The translations under genes were made by a program, and so were the position numbers. The notes under the pieces are model-generated. The model was not told where the DNA came from. It worked only from the letters and a program-made list of their open reading frames with translations, and made no database searches. Shown here in pieces: positions 1 through 8,498 of a stretch of DNA of 64,000 nucleotides (positions are counted from its first letter, which is position 1; the number at the start of each line of letters is the position of its first letter). Source of the stretch: JAFMJV01 sp963814315 (GTDB lineage: Bacteria; Chloroflexota; Limnocylindria; Limnocylindrales; CSP1-4); NCBI GenBank assembly GCA_963814315.1, contig CAWFCG010000003.1, positions 310,001 through 374,000 of the forward strand, read 5' to 3'.

Positions 1-906
1 AACGCCCTCGATGTGGCCGCACCATCGATGATCAAGGGCATGGTGATCCAAGCATTCAGTGAGGGCATCCTCATCCGTCCGGGAGGCGAGGGCAGCCGCG
101 TTGCCGGCAACTTCATCGGCACCACACCAAGCGGCATGGCCAAGGCGAGGAACCGGAGCAATGGCGTCCACGTCGACTGCGATGCTGCCGTTACCGTTGG
201 AGGCGGCAGCAGATGGACACGAAACATCATTTCCGGGAACGGCGGGGCCGGCATCCTGCTTTGTGAGGATGTCAAAGGCACCGCGATCAAAGGCAACCTC
301 ATCGGTGTCGGTGCCGACAACAACAAGGATCTTGGCAATGGGTTTGCGGGCGTCTGGGCCTATGGCACCGAGGACCTTGTCATCGGTGGCGATAGCAGGC
401 TAGAGCAGAACTCCATCGCCTTCAACCGATGGGGCGGTGTCGTTCTCACCCGCGCCGCTGCCGACAGCAGCATAGCGTTCGGTGTCGGGGTTCTCGGCAA
501 CTCGTTCTTCCGTAATGATGGTCTGGCCATCGATCTTGACCACAACGGTGTGACCCAAAACGATGGCGCCATGGACGCCGACGGTGGGTCCAACCACCAC
601 CAGAATTTCCCGGGCATCAATTCGGCACGAAACACCCGGACCAAGACCGTGGTCCGCGGCGTGATGCTCGGTGAGGCGTCAAGCGCATTCCAGATTCGCT
701 TGTTCGTGGATGTCTACAACGAGCGCGAGGGTAAGAAGTTCCTCAAGACCATCACCGTGAATACGAACGCTAGCGGCAAGGCCACGTGGTCCACCAAGGT
801 CCCAAGGCAAGGGGCTGGCAAGAAGATCACGGCTACCGCAACCAATGTCACTCGGGCGCCGGCGGAGACTTCTGAGTTCGCACCCTCCAAGAAGGTGAAG
901 AACTAG
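1..906 (+). CDS. Right-handed parallel beta-helix repeat protein, 3' part (5' end outside window)
   Basis: The frame is open from base 1, so the true start lies upstream; about 301 codons are visible. The first 170 residues show degenerate beta-helix coils typical of pectate-lyase-like repeat proteins: short runs such as GNFIGT, RNIISGNGGAGI and GNLIGVG, with recurring Asn-Gly turns. A C-terminal beta-sandwich-like segment (about residues 205-300) ends in TSEFAPSKKVKN. This architecture is known from secreted proteins of unknown ligand; no membrane anchor or sorting motif is visible at the C-terminus. The neighbouring glycosyltransferase suggests a cell-surface or extracellular polysaccharide context, but that is inference. 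No catalytic residues could be assigned. Confidence 0.75.
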   Translation, partial: NALDVAAPSMIKGMVIQAFSEGILIRPGGEGSRVAGNFIGTTPSGMAKARNRSNGVHVDCDAAVTVGGGSRWTRNIISGNGGAGILLCEDVKGTAIKGNLIGVGADNNKDLGNGFAGVWAYGTEDLVIGGDSRLEQNSIAFNRWGGVVLTRAAADSSIAFGVGVLGNSFFRNDGLAIDLDHNGVTQNDGAMDADGGSNHHQNFPGINSARNTRTKTVVRGVMLGEASSAFQIRLFVDVYNEREGKKFLKTITVNTNASGKATWSTKVPRQGAGKKITATATNVTRAPAETSEFAPSKKVKN

Positions 907-1391
907 AACCAACCGCAGGCTCGACCATCCCTGCCGGCCTGCCCTGCCGTCGAAGGCGGGAGGCGAGGGAGACCCAGTTGTGGCCCGAGGATTCGCTTGT
1001 CGCGAGCTCGACTGTCTCCGGTTGTCGCGCCAGCCAGGCATCGAGGGCGTCATGGCCGGCCCGTCGCTGGTCATGCGCAGGATCGGCCGGTCGGCCGTGG
1101 CCCGTCCGGCAGCGCGAACCTCGTGCTGCTTGCCCCGATGCCGATGGTCCCCATCGCGTGCCCCTTCCGACCACCAGGGTCCCAGTCCATCCCGGTCGAC
1201 GTCAACTGATGGGTCCGATTGCGCACCTCGTCCAATCCGTTGCGCTGAACCCACCGTCAATGGCCAAGGGTGGGGAGGGCATCTGGTCCGAAGGGCATCT
1301 GCCGTATGCTGATTGCCGGCTCTCTCAGTGGCGTCGGTGCCACCATCGACCCTGATGCCAGATGTAATCTCCGTTCAGGGAGATATGTCAG
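907..1391. other. Convergent intergenic region, no gene seen
   Basis: This 485-nt gap lies between the stop of the beta-helix gene and the stop of the opposing glycosyltransferase. ORFs of 70-193 codons exist on both strands, but they overlap each other, have Arg/Ser/Pro-rich shadow-like compositions and show no family motif. No convincing terminator hairpin or RNA gene was found. Confidence 0.5.
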
Positions 1392-2585
1392 TCATCTGCG
1401 GGTTCGGTCGCGCTGAGCATTCGCGATCAACTCGTCATACAGCAGTTCGTGGGACCGGATCGTCAGGGCCACGTCGTACTGGGACACCATGCGAGTGCGT
1501 CCGGCTTGGCCCATCGCCGTCCTCCGATCAGCGTCGCCCGCCAGCGCATCCATCGCGGCAGCAAGCGAGCCCACGTCGCCGATAGGCACTATGAGTCCGC
1601 CATCGGGTTCGACCAAGTCAGCATTTCCGCGTGCATTCGTGGCGATGACCGGAACCTCGAGCGAAAGCGCCTCCATGATGGAGCGGGGAAGGCCTTCGCG
1701 ACTGCTTGCAAGCACCAGTGCTGTGGCGGACGCGACCATAGGACGAACATCGGACATGACCCCGACGAGATGGACCCTCCCATCCAGGCCCGCTTCCCGT
1801 ATCGCTGACGCCACCTCGGCCCGCTCCGGTCCATCACCGAGGAAGACTACGTGCGAGTGCGAGTCTCTCATCAAAGCTGCGGCCGCGACCACATCAAGGG
1901 GCCGCTTCCTGCGGCTCAGTTCGGCAACGACCACGAACATCGGAGCATCAGCCGGGATGCCAAGGCCGGAGCGTGCGCCTTCGAGAGCTTGCCTTCCGAC
2001 GGCTGACCGGGCGAACCAGCCGGTATCGATGCCGATCCCCGGCATGTGGATGAGCCGGGAGTCAGGCACAAGGCGATACCGTCGGGCGGCAGCAGCGTCC
2101 GCACTATTGATCACGATCATGCGGTCTGTCCAGCGACCAGCGATCCGCTCGGCCGTGACGAAGACCTGGTTGGTGACTGGGTCGCCACCGGCGTGGAAGT
2201 GGAAGCCGTGGGCGGTGTAGACGACGGCAGGTCGGGATGCCTCAGGGCTTCGGTGGATCGCCAGCCGAGTGAGGAACGCAGCGATCGGCGTGTGCACGTG
2301 CACGATGTCGTAGCCGCGCGTGGCTGTCGCCTCGATGGCCCGGTACGACGTCAGAATGGCGCGCACGTCCCTTACGGACCGCGAAAGCGGTACCTCGAAC
2401 GTGGATTCGAATGCGCCCAACACTGCGGGGCTCGTCGTCGCTCCATTCGCAGCGGCATCGACCCGCCAGCCTGCCTTCCGGAAATGCTCCGCATAGGGGA
2501 TGAGAAAGCTGCTCAGGGTTGCCGCGACCGTGGCTACGACCAGCATCGATGGGCGACCGCCCTCGCGCTCAACGGGATTGTCCAT
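1392..2585 (-). CDS. Glycosyltransferase family 4 (GT-B fold)
   Basis: A 397-residue protein expected to transfer a sugar from an activated donor to a lipid-linked or growing glycan on the cytoplasmic face of the membrane. The N-terminal acceptor domain contains the DIVHVHTPIAAFLTRLA and VYTAHGFHFH segments typical of GT4 enzymes. The C-terminal donor domain carries FVVVAELSRRKRPLDVV, then GDGPER, and the EX7E motif in REGLPRSIMEAL. Length is normal for the family. The ATG at 2585 gives the full N-terminal Rossmann strand. No other glycan genes touch it, but the CapK-like and NeuD-like genes at 5-7 kb, on the same strand beyond groESL, may belong to the same surface-polysaccharide function. 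Donor and acceptor cannot be predicted. Confidence 0.88.
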   Translation of the reverse strand: MDNPVEREGGRPSMLVVATVAATLSSFLIPYAEHFRKAGWRVDAAANGATTSPAVLGAFESTFEVPLSRSVRDVRAILTSYRAIEATATRGYDIVHVHTPIAAFLTRLAIHRSPEASRPAVVYTAHGFHFHAGGDPVTNQVFVTAERIAGRWTDRMIVINSADAAAARRYRLVPDSRLIHMPGIGIDTGWFARSAVGRQALEGARSGLGIPADAPMFVVVAELSRRKRPLDVVAAAALMRDSHSHVVFLGDGPERAEVASAIREAGLDGRVHLVGVMSDVRPMVASATALVLASSREGLPRSIMEALSLEVPVIATNARGNADLVEPDGGLIVPIGDVGSLAAAMDALAGDADRRTAMGQAGRTRMVSQYDVALTIRSHELLYDELIANAQRDRTRR

Positions 2586-2773
2586 GCCGCCTAGTCAAGC
2601 ACGAATCGGCGCCAGCCGTGGGGCTGATTGCACCCTACAGCCTGCCGGAAGCCGATGCCGGGTGCGGGTGACGTCTCTTGCGGAGGTGATGGGAAAGAAG
2701 CTAGCCGTCGTACTCCTCCTTGCGCCAGAGTGGTCGTTGCCGGCTGCACCACGAGGACGCAACGAGCGAGCGC

Positions 2774-2803
2774 TTGACAACGGAGACTCGTATCACGTAC
2801 AGT
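2774..2803 (+). promoter_or_regulatory. Sigma-A-like promoter of groES-groEL
   Basis: A perfect TTGACA -35 box (2774-2779) is followed 18 nt later by TACAGT (2798-2803), a 4/6 match to the -10 consensus. The expected start point, near 2810, falls inside the CIRCE operator. The 188 nt between the glycosyltransferase start and this promoter (2586-2773) contain no gene that I can support. Confidence 0.75.
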
Positions 2804-2804
2804 T

Positions 2805-2831
2805 CTGGCACTCTCGACTTGAGAGTGCTAA
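2805..2831 (+). promoter_or_regulatory. CIRCE operator (HrcA binding site)
   Basis: The arms CTGGCACTC (2805-2813) and GAGTGCTAA (2823-2831) are separated by exactly 9 nt. The CIRCE consensus is TTAGCACTC-N9-GAGTGCTAA: the right arm is perfect and the left arm matches 7 of 9. Its position at the predicted transcription start, 91 nt before groES, is the classical place for HrcA repression of chaperonin operons. The hrcA gene is not in this window. Confidence 0.93.
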
Positions 2832-2921
2832 CCCAAGAAGCGATGCGGGTCATCGCGCCCCCGGCCGAGCCGGATGAGGCCCCCCGCCGCGATATCACAC
2901 ACCCATTAGGAGGATCCTGCG

Positions 2922-3224
2922 TTGGCGACTGCCACCAAGCTCCGCCCCCTCGGCGATCGCGTCGTCGTTCAGCCGACTGCCCGCGAAGAGATGACCAAGA
3001 GCGGTATCGTCCTGCCGGACACCGCTAAGGAGAAGCCTCAGGAGGGCACCATCATCGCTGCCGGTCCTGGCCGCCTCAACGACGAAGGTGAGCGTGAGCC
3101 CATGGACGTCAAGGTCGGTGACAAGGTGCTCTACGCCAAGTACGCCGGCACCGAGTTCAAGGTCGACGACGAGGAGTACCTCATCGTCAGCCAGAAGGAC
3201 ATCCTCGCCGTCGTCGAGGACTAG
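2922..3224 (+). CDS. groES: Co-chaperonin GroES (Cpn10)
   Basis: The 100-residue lid subunit that caps the GroEL cavity during ATP-driven protein folding. The sequence has the family hallmarks: KLRPLGDRVVVQP at the N-terminus, the mobile-loop region around EEMTKSGIVLPD, then EGTIIAAGPGR, VGDKVLYAKYAGTE and a C-terminal EEYLIVSQKDILAVVE. The start is TTG at 2922, supported by TAGGAGGA about 8 nt upstream and by the expected N-terminus. groEL follows 78 nt downstream in the same operon, and both are probably repressed by HrcA through the upstream CIRCE element. Confidence 0.98.
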   Translation: MATATKLRPLGDRVVVQPTAREEMTKSGIVLPDTAKEKPQEGTIIAAGPGRLNDEGEREPMDVKVGDKVLYAKYAGTEFKVDDEEYLIVSQKDILAVVED

Positions 3225-3302
3225 ACATAGACGCATTGATTCGCAGCTCGGCCGGGCCCTCTGGGGTTCGGCCGTTGCATGCCAAGGAGGAATGACCAGA
3301 CC

Positions 3303-4916
3303 GTGGCCAAGCAGCTGATCTTCGATGAGACCGCTCGTCGCTCGCTCAAGAGGGGCGTCGACGGTCTCGCTAATGCCGTCAAGGTGACGCTCGGCCCCAA
3401 GGGCCGCAACGTCGTCCTGGACAAGAAGTTCGGAGCCCCCACCATCACCAACGACGGCGTGACCATCGCCCGAGAGGTGCAACTCGAAGATCCCTTCGAG
3501 AACATGGGTGCGCAGCTCCTCAAGGAAGTCGCCACCAAGACCGATGACGTCGCCGGCGACGGCACCACCACCGCCGTGGTGCTGGGCCAGGCGCTCGTTA
3601 CCGAGGGCCTCAAGAACGTCACCGCCGGCGCCAACCCCATGATCGTCAAGCGAGGCTTGGACAAGGGCGTGGACGCCATCGTGGAGCGCCTGAAGGCCAA
3701 CTCCATCCCGGTGGACACCCGTGAGCAGATCGCGGCCGTGGCGGCCATCAGCGCGGCCGACCCCAGCGTCGGCGAACTCATTGCCGAAGTCATGGACAAG
3801 GTCGGCAAGGACGGTGTCATCACCGTCGAGGAAGGTCAGTCGATCGGCCTTGATAAGGAATATACCGAGGGCATGCAGTTCGATCGGGGCTACATCAGCG
3901 CCTACTTCGTGACCAACGCCGACCGTATGGAGGCGGTGCTGGAGAACCCGGCGATCCTCATCACAGACAAGAAGATCTCCAGCATCAGCGATCTGCTGCC
4001 GGCACTGGAGAAGGGCGTCCAGCTGGGTCGACCGGTCTTCGTCCTCGCCGAGGATATCGACGGCGAGGCCCTGGCCACGCTGGTCGTCAACAAGCTCCGC
4101 GGCACGGTCAACGTGCTGGCTGTCAAGGCGCCGGGCTTTGGTGACCGCCGCAAGGAGATGTTGCGCGACCTCGCCATCCTCACTGGCGCCAACGTCATCA
4201 GTGAGGAAGTCGGTCGCAAGCTGGACTCCGTCACCCCCGAGGACTTCGGCGGCGCCCGCCGCATCGTCTCGACCAAGGACGACACCACCATCGTGGATGG
4301 CACCGGCGACCCTGAGGCCATCAAAGGCCGCATGACGCAGATCAAGGCGCAGGTCGAGGAGACCACGTCCGACTACGATCGCGAGAAGCTCCAGGAGCGC
4401 CTCGCCAAGCTGGCCGGTGGCGTCGCTGTCATCAAGGTCGGTGCGGCCACAGAGGTCGAGCTCAAGGAGCGCAAGCACCGTATCGAGGATGCACTCTCCA
4501 CCACTCGAGCCGCGGTCGAGGAAGGCCTCGTCGCTGGTGGTGGCACGGCCCTGGTGCAGGCGATCCCCGCGCTTGATGATCTCAAGCTCGAGGGCGACGC
4601 TGCTATCGGCATCAGCATCCTCCGCCGCGCGCTCGAGGCGCCGGTCCGCCAGATCGCCGAGAACGCCGGCCAGGAGGGCTCAGTCATCGTGGCGGCCGTC
4701 CGCGAGCTGCCCCTCGGCTCCGGCTACGACGCGCTCAACGGTGTGTACGGCGACATGTTCGAGAAGGGCATCGTCGACGCCGCCAAAGTGACGCGTTCGG
4801 CGCTGCAGCACGCGGCATCCATCGCGGGCATGGTCCTGACCACCGAGACGCTGGTCACCGATCTGCCCGAAGAGGAGAAGGCGGCCGCCGCGAGTGGCCA
4901 CTCCCACGATTACTAG
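3303..4916 (+). CDS. groEL: Chaperonin GroEL (Cpn60)
   Basis: A 537-residue ATP-dependent chaperonin subunit that forms double heptameric rings. The GTG at 3303 is preferred because it gives the canonical VAKQLIFDE N-terminus and has AAGGAGG 12 nt upstream; the in-frame ATG at 3279 lies before the ribosome binding site. Motifs include VKVTLGPKGRNVVLDKKFG, the ATPase signature DDVAGDGTTTAVVLGQ, RGYISAYF and KAPGFGDRRKEML. The C-terminus is unusual: it ends in SGHSHDY, without the Gly-Gly-Met tail of many GroELs, which suggests either a lineage-specific or a second-copy chaperonin. A strong terminator follows at 4955-4987. Confidence 0.98.
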   Translation: MAKQLIFDETARRSLKRGVDGLANAVKVTLGPKGRNVVLDKKFGAPTITNDGVTIAREVQLEDPFENMGAQLLKEVATKTDDVAGDGTTTAVVLGQALVTEGLKNVTAGANPMIVKRGLDKGVDAIVERLKANSIPVDTREQIAAVAAISAADPSVGELIAEVMDKVGKDGVITVEEGQSIGLDKEYTEGMQFDRGYISAYFVTNADRMEAVLENPAILITDKKISSISDLLPALEKGVQLGRPVFVLAEDIDGEALATLVVNKLRGTVNVLAVKAPGFGDRRKEMLRDLAILTGANVISEEVGRKLDSVTPEDFGGARRIVSTKDDTTIVDGTGDPEAIKGRMTQIKAQVEETTSDYDREKLQERLAKLAGGVAVIKVGAATEVELKERKHRIEDALSTTRAAVEEGLVAGGGTALVQAIPALDDLKLEGDAAIGISILRRALEAPVRQIAENAGQEGSVIVAAVRELPLGSGYDALNGVYGDMFEKGIVDAAKVTRSALQHAASIAGMVLTTETLVTDLPEEEKAAAASGHSHDY

Positions 4917-4954
4917 TCGTCGCTGACCGAGCGGTCAGCCCTTCACCCAAAGCC

Positions 4955-4987
4955 GGGGAGCCCGGGTCGATGAGGCCCGGGCTCCCC
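4955..4987. terminator. Strong hairpin terminator between groEL and the opposing CapK-like gene
   Basis: A perfect 12-bp stem, GGGGAGCCCGGG (4955-4966) with CCCGGGCTCCCC (4976-4987), encloses a 9-nt loop. No long T tract follows on either strand (AATT on the plus strand). It sits between two converging genes (stops at 4916 and 4991), so it probably serves both. Confidence 0.85.
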
Positions 4988-4990
4988 AAT

Positions 4991-6292
4991 TCACGGCGTG
5001 TAGCGGCCGATGACCGGGCGGTGCTTCCCGTTGCTGCCTGGTGGGATGCTCTCGACGAATTCGACCACCACCATCGCGTCCGTGCCCAGCCATTTGCGCA
5101 GGACCGCTTGGAGGTCGGACTCACTGTAGTGTGCGTCCCCGGGCACCACGAGCAACCGATAGCTGGCGGACCCATCCTGGATGAGCTGATAGCGCTCAAG
5201 GTCAGGAAAGCTCTTGGCCATGATGGCCGAGGCGGATGTGCCCGATATCTGGCCCCCGCGGGTGTCGTGGATCACGTCGGCACGGCGTCCTTCGATGCTG
5301 ACCAGCGCCGTGGGACCGTGCTCGTCCCCTTCGTCGGCCACGATGGCCAGGTCGCCGGTGTCATAGCGGATCATTGGCATGGCGTAGTTGTACAGATCGG
5401 TGACCACGATGCGAGCGAGCTTCCCCGGGTCCTGCGGCTGATCGGCCTCAGGCTTCAGGAACTCGAAGTAGTAGCTGGCACGATTGAGATACAGGCGGTC
5501 ACCACCGGGTCGGCTGCAGGCCAGCACGCCGTTCTCCTCGTTGGCGTAACGGTCCACCACCGGGCACGCAAAGGCTGCCTCGATGGCGGATCTCACGCTT
5601 GGTTGCAGCTTCTCTCCGCTTGAGATGACCACCTGTAGCCCGAGTTCCTCGGGTGCCTGACCCACTGAGGTGGCGTAGCGAGCCAGGGCCGACAGGGTGG
5701 AGCTGACGGAGAGGATGCCGGTGCCGTGCTGGCGTCGCAACACCTCCAGGACCCTGGCCTTGACCGCGTCGTCCATGCCGACATGATCGATGGGGATGAT
5801 GTTCCGGAGAAGCTGCTGCCGTCGTGACATCGGCAGCAAGCGCGCGGCGAAGAGCCACACCAGCCGGTCACCCAGCCGTAGGCCGGCAGTCTCGTTGAAG
5901 TAGATCGTGTCGGCGATTCGGCGCTGTCGCTTGCCGGCGTCGTGGAGCACCGAGAACGGAGTTCCCGTCGAGCCTGATGTCGACTTGCGGTGGAGCTCCA
6001 CACCCGCGAAGGCCTCCGACCGGAAGCCGTCGTAGTCAGCCCGGTACGACGCCTTGTCGACGACTGGAAAGTCGCCCAGTCCACCCCCGGCATACGATCG
6101 GTAGTACGGAGTCGTGCTGGTGGCGTGGTCGAGCAGGCGCGCAGCGGCGGAGCCGTCGACGATACCTTCGGTCATCCTGCGCCGGATGTCCTGGTAGTGG
6201 CTCCGGACGTGGCCGCCCTTGATGGTATCGAGGGCCCAGAAGCTGGCACGCCGGGTCCGCGAGCCACGCTTGGCGATGGTCGGCTCGGTCAC
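4991..6292 (-). CDS. CapK/PaaK-like adenylate-forming enzyme (phenylacetate-CoA ligase family)
   Basis: A 433-residue member of the ANL superfamily. The ATP-binding loop TSGSTGTPF lies near residues 105-113, followed by YANEENGVLA and the late signature MIRYDTGDLA. The open frame extends to 6685, but that part is antisense to the upstream gene. GTG at 6292 is chosen because it overlaps the upstream TGA by 4 nt (GTGA), indicating translational coupling. CapK-type proteins occur in capsule and exopolysaccharide clusters and probably activate a carboxylic acid for transfer to a glycan; the partner here would be the NeuD-like acyltransferase. A true phenylacetate-CoA ligase is less likely, since no paa genes are present. 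The substrate is unknown. Confidence 0.82.
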   Translation of the reverse strand: MTEPTIAKRGSRTRRASFWALDTIKGGHVRSHYQDIRRRMTEGIVDGSAAARLLDHATSTTPYYRSYAGGGLGDFPVVDKASYRADYDGFRSEAFAGVELHRKSTSGSTGTPFSVLHDAGKRQRRIADTIYFNETAGLRLGDRLVWLFAARLLPMSRRQQLLRNIIPIDHVGMDDAVKARVLEVLRRQHGTGILSVSSTLSALARYATSVGQAPEELGLQVVISSGEKLQPSVRSAIEAAFACPVVDRYANEENGVLACSRPGGDRLYLNRASYYFEFLKPEADQPQDPGKLARIVVTDLYNYAMPMIRYDTGDLAIVADEGDEHGPTALVSIEGRRADVIHDTRGGQISGTSASAIMAKSFPDLERYQLIQDGSASYRLLVVPGDAHYSESDLQAVLRKWLGTDAMVVVEFVESIPPGSNGKHRPVIGRYTP

Positions 6293-6960
6293 TTGGATGA
6301 TCGCGAAGGGCCAGCCGGGTTGCGTGGGCGGACCTCTCTCGCTGGGTTTCCTACGACCGTGCTGTTGGGGCGTACGTCGGACAGTACGACGGCCCCGGCA
6401 CCCACGGTGGACCAGGCACCCACGTGGACGCGTGGCAGGACCACGCTGCCGACCCCGAGGAATACACCCTCGTCGACAGTAGCCGCGCCACCAAGGTGGG
6501 TGACCGTCAGGTGGGCGAAGTCGCCAACGCGAGCGTCGTGGCCGACACCGGCCCGATTGTTGAGGATGACGTGAGCGCCGATCTGTGCACCCACCTGCAC
6601 CGTGACACCGGAGCAGACCACCGTCCCCGGCCCGATCGGCACCGCCGGGTGGATCCAACTGAACGGGTGCACCACTGAGATCCACTCCAGATCGAGTCGC
6701 TCGACGAAGCGCCGCCGCAGCTCGTTGTCACCGATCGCGACGATGGCTGGAACCCCCGCGGGGATCTGGTCACATGACCCGAGCACCGTGCTGCCCTCCA
6801 GGTGCCTGCCCCACGTTTCGGGGTCATCGTCGTAGAAGCCTGCGACGGGCACGCCGGCAGCCTCCAGGACCGAGGCCACGACGCGGCCATGCTGGCCGGC
6901 GCCGATGATGGCGACAGGACGCAGCGACGACCCCGGCTGACCTCGTACCGGCGACTTCAA
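6289..6960 (-). CDS. NeuD/PglD-like sugar O/N-acyltransferase
   Basis: A 223-residue protein with two parts. The N-terminal Rossmann-like domain has VAIIGAGQHGRVVASVL near residues 16-32 and GFYDDDPETWG. The C-terminal left-handed beta-helix consists of hexapeptide repeats from about residue 100 (IGPGTVVCSGVTVQVGAQIG, VGHDARVGDFAHL, VFLGVGSVVLPRVHVG). In PglD-type enzymes the His of the GHD segment is the catalytic base and acetyl-CoA binds between helices. The start is uncertain: TTG at 6960 is the only upstream option in this frame. It is coupled to the downstream CapK-like gene by a 4-nt overlap, so the pair probably modifies a surface sugar. It faces away from the gene at 7101 across a 140-nt intergenic region. 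Confidence 0.85.
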   Translation of the reverse strand: MKSPVRGQPGSSLRPVAIIGAGQHGRVVASVLEAAGVPVAGFYDDDPETWGRHLEGSTVLGSCDQIPAGVPAIVAIGDNELRRRFVERLDLEWISVVHPFSWIHPAVPIGPGTVVCSGVTVQVGAQIGAHVILNNRAGVGHDARVGDFAHLTVTHLGGAATVDEGVFLGVGSVVLPRVHVGAWSTVGAGAVVLSDVRPNSTVVGNPAREVRPRNPAGPSRSSK

Positions 6961-7086
6961 CTTTGGGGCGCGGCATCTGGTCGCGCTGGGGTGTCTGACA
7001 TGACCGCTACTTTAGCGGCGCTTCCCGGCGACCGGGTGCGCGACACCCTCAGCGACACCCCGTCGGCACGTTCGGTCTCGCCGCCC

Positions 7087-7092
7087 TAGACT
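7087..7092 (+). promoter_or_regulatory. -10 hexamer of probable leaderless transcript
   Basis: TAGACT ends 8 nt before the ATG at 7101, with no Shine-Dalgarno sequence between. This spacing would place the transcription start at or very near the start codon. No clear -35 box was seen. Confidence 0.55.
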
Positions 7093-7100
7093 CCGGCGCC

Positions 7101-8471
7101 ATGAACCCTGATGCCTCCCGTGTGCGCCAACCTGCCCATGCGCGCCGACCCGCACACCTGATCATGAGCCTTCTCGTAGGCATGTCTGCGCTCGGAGTGA
7201 GCCTGGCTGAGCCGGTCGCTGCGCAAGGCCTCCCCGTCTGTGGTGACGGGCCAACACACGACTGCCTCCTGCCCGACTGGTCGGCCGCGTCAGTTCGTGA
7301 CATCCCCAGTCCCTTCGGCGACGTGCAAGGGCTCGTCTGGCTCGACGATGCACCGGGTGAGGTACCCGCGGGAAGCTTGGACATCCTTGGCACCGGCCTT
7401 GGACGCGTCGACATCGCGGATGCGGGTGCCATCCGTGATACCGCCGGCCTGCTCACCTCTGGCAAGCGCAAGAAAGCCGTCCGGCGCGGTCCGGCGATCG
7501 TCGTTCGCGTCGTCCTCGACCGCCCGCTCGACCAGGTCGAGGGCAGTCACGCAGGCCTGCACGTGGCGACCGACATCGACGGATCACGCAGCAACAACGC
7601 TCCCAGCGGGATTGCCGCACCGGATGGCCCTTTCGCAGGCAGCCAGGACGTGTACTCGCTGACGTGGGCCTCCACGACCGGCAAGGAGCGCTTGCTCTCG
7701 AGCGACCTCGCCAGGAACGGCTGGTACCGGGCCAAGACGCCGTTTGCCGCGGCTTGGGCGGCTCCCGATGTGCTGGACATGCTCATCACGCCCGAGCAGT
7801 TCGGTGATGGCTTCCGCGTCATCAGCTACGTCGAAGGTGAGACCGGTGGCTACGACAGCCTGTCTGTCGGCGTTGGCCCCATCCCCGCGAACGGCAAGGT
7901 TGACCTCCTCCCGACCTGCATCGAGGGGACGCTCAGGGCGGAGCCGTTCGTGGTCGATCGCCTGGTCGAGAATGGGCAGACCCTGCGCGACGTGGAGGCT
8001 CCGGCCTCCTGGGTCGGCGGCGCCAGCGTGCCGGTGGATGACGAGGTGCGCGATGCGCTCGCGGCCTTCATCGCGGCTGGCGATGACGACGGAGACGGCC
8101 GCGTCGGGATCCCGGCCACGGTCAGTCTCTTCGAGGACGGCGTGGTGATCCGCCAGGGTCCGGAAGTCAAGATCGCCCTGGATGGCTTGGAGGCGCAGCT
8201 CTCGCTGGAGCTCGGCCTGACCCGCCGCGGCTACGACGTGTTGCGGGATGTCGAGCCGGAGTCGACCGGTGATGCGCGGCTCGATACGTGGCTCAAGCGG
8301 GCCGCCGACTCGCTGACTGAGTACCTACCCCCGTTCCGCACCACCAAGAAACCTGGCCTGTTGGTGGGGGAGGGCACCGGAGCCTGCATCCCCTGGCTGG
8401 AACCCGAGCTCGAGTCGACTCCCGCGGCCTCCGCCGAGCCGGTGTCGAGTGTCGCCGCGGGCGACGCCTGA
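7101..8471 (+). CDS. Secreted protein of unknown function
   Basis: A 456-residue protein I do not recognise. The first ~41 residues form a long signal peptide with a hydrophobic core (LIMSLLVGMSALGVSLAEP) and a likely cleavage after VAAQG-type residues. The mature part is rich in short beta-like segments and has few cysteines (for example LPVCGDGPTHDC and GACIPW). It contains an EF-hand-like acidic loop, DDDGDGRVG, near residue 335, which may bind calcium. The segment GLHVATDIDGSRSNN is reminiscent of beta-sandwich domains in exported proteins. The C-terminus is Ala/Ser/Pro/Glu rich with no anchor. It is monocistronic or co-transcribed with tdk 27 nt downstream, although tdk has its own -10 element. 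Confidence 0.7.
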   Translation: MNPDASRVRQPAHARRPAHLIMSLLVGMSALGVSLAEPVAAQGLPVCGDGPTHDCLLPDWSAASVRDIPSPFGDVQGLVWLDDAPGEVPAGSLDILGTGLGRVDIADAGAIRDTAGLLTSGKRKKAVRRGPAIVVRVVLDRPLDQVEGSHAGLHVATDIDGSRSNNAPSGIAAPDGPFAGSQDVYSLTWASTTGKERLLSSDLARNGWYRAKTPFAAAWAAPDVLDMLITPEQFGDGFRVISYVEGETGGYDSLSVGVGPIPANGKVDLLPTCIEGTLRAEPFVVDRLVENGQTLRDVEAPASWVGGASVPVDDEVRDALAAFIAAGDDDGDGRVGIPATVSLFEDGVVIRQGPEVKIALDGLEAQLSLELGLTRRGYDVLRDVEPESTGDARLDTWLKRAADSLTEYLPPFRTTKKPGLLVGEGTGACIPWLEPELESTPAASAEPVSSVAAGDA

Positions 8472-8486
8472 GCGTCCCTCGTTCTC

Positions 8487-8492
8487 TAGACT
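8487..8492 (+). promoter_or_regulatory. -10 hexamer of probable leaderless tdk transcript
   Basis: TAGACT is followed by only 6 nt (ATCGGG) before the ATG at 8499. The same hexamer is found before the gene at 7101. No Shine-Dalgarno sequence is present. Confidence 0.6.
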
Positions 8493-8498
8493 ATCGGG

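Noticed and set aside
679..1260. A 193-codon minus-strand ORF after the beta-helix gene
   Set aside because: Half of it is antisense to the beta-helix gene; Arg-rich with no motif.
3279..3302. ATG at 3279 as groEL start
   Set aside because: It lies before the AAGGAGG site and adds eight residues not seen in GroEL; GTG 3303 gives the normal N-terminus.
2895..4478. A 527-codon minus-strand frame across groES-groEL
   Set aside because: Leu/Asp/Gly-rich shadow of groEL with no family motif.
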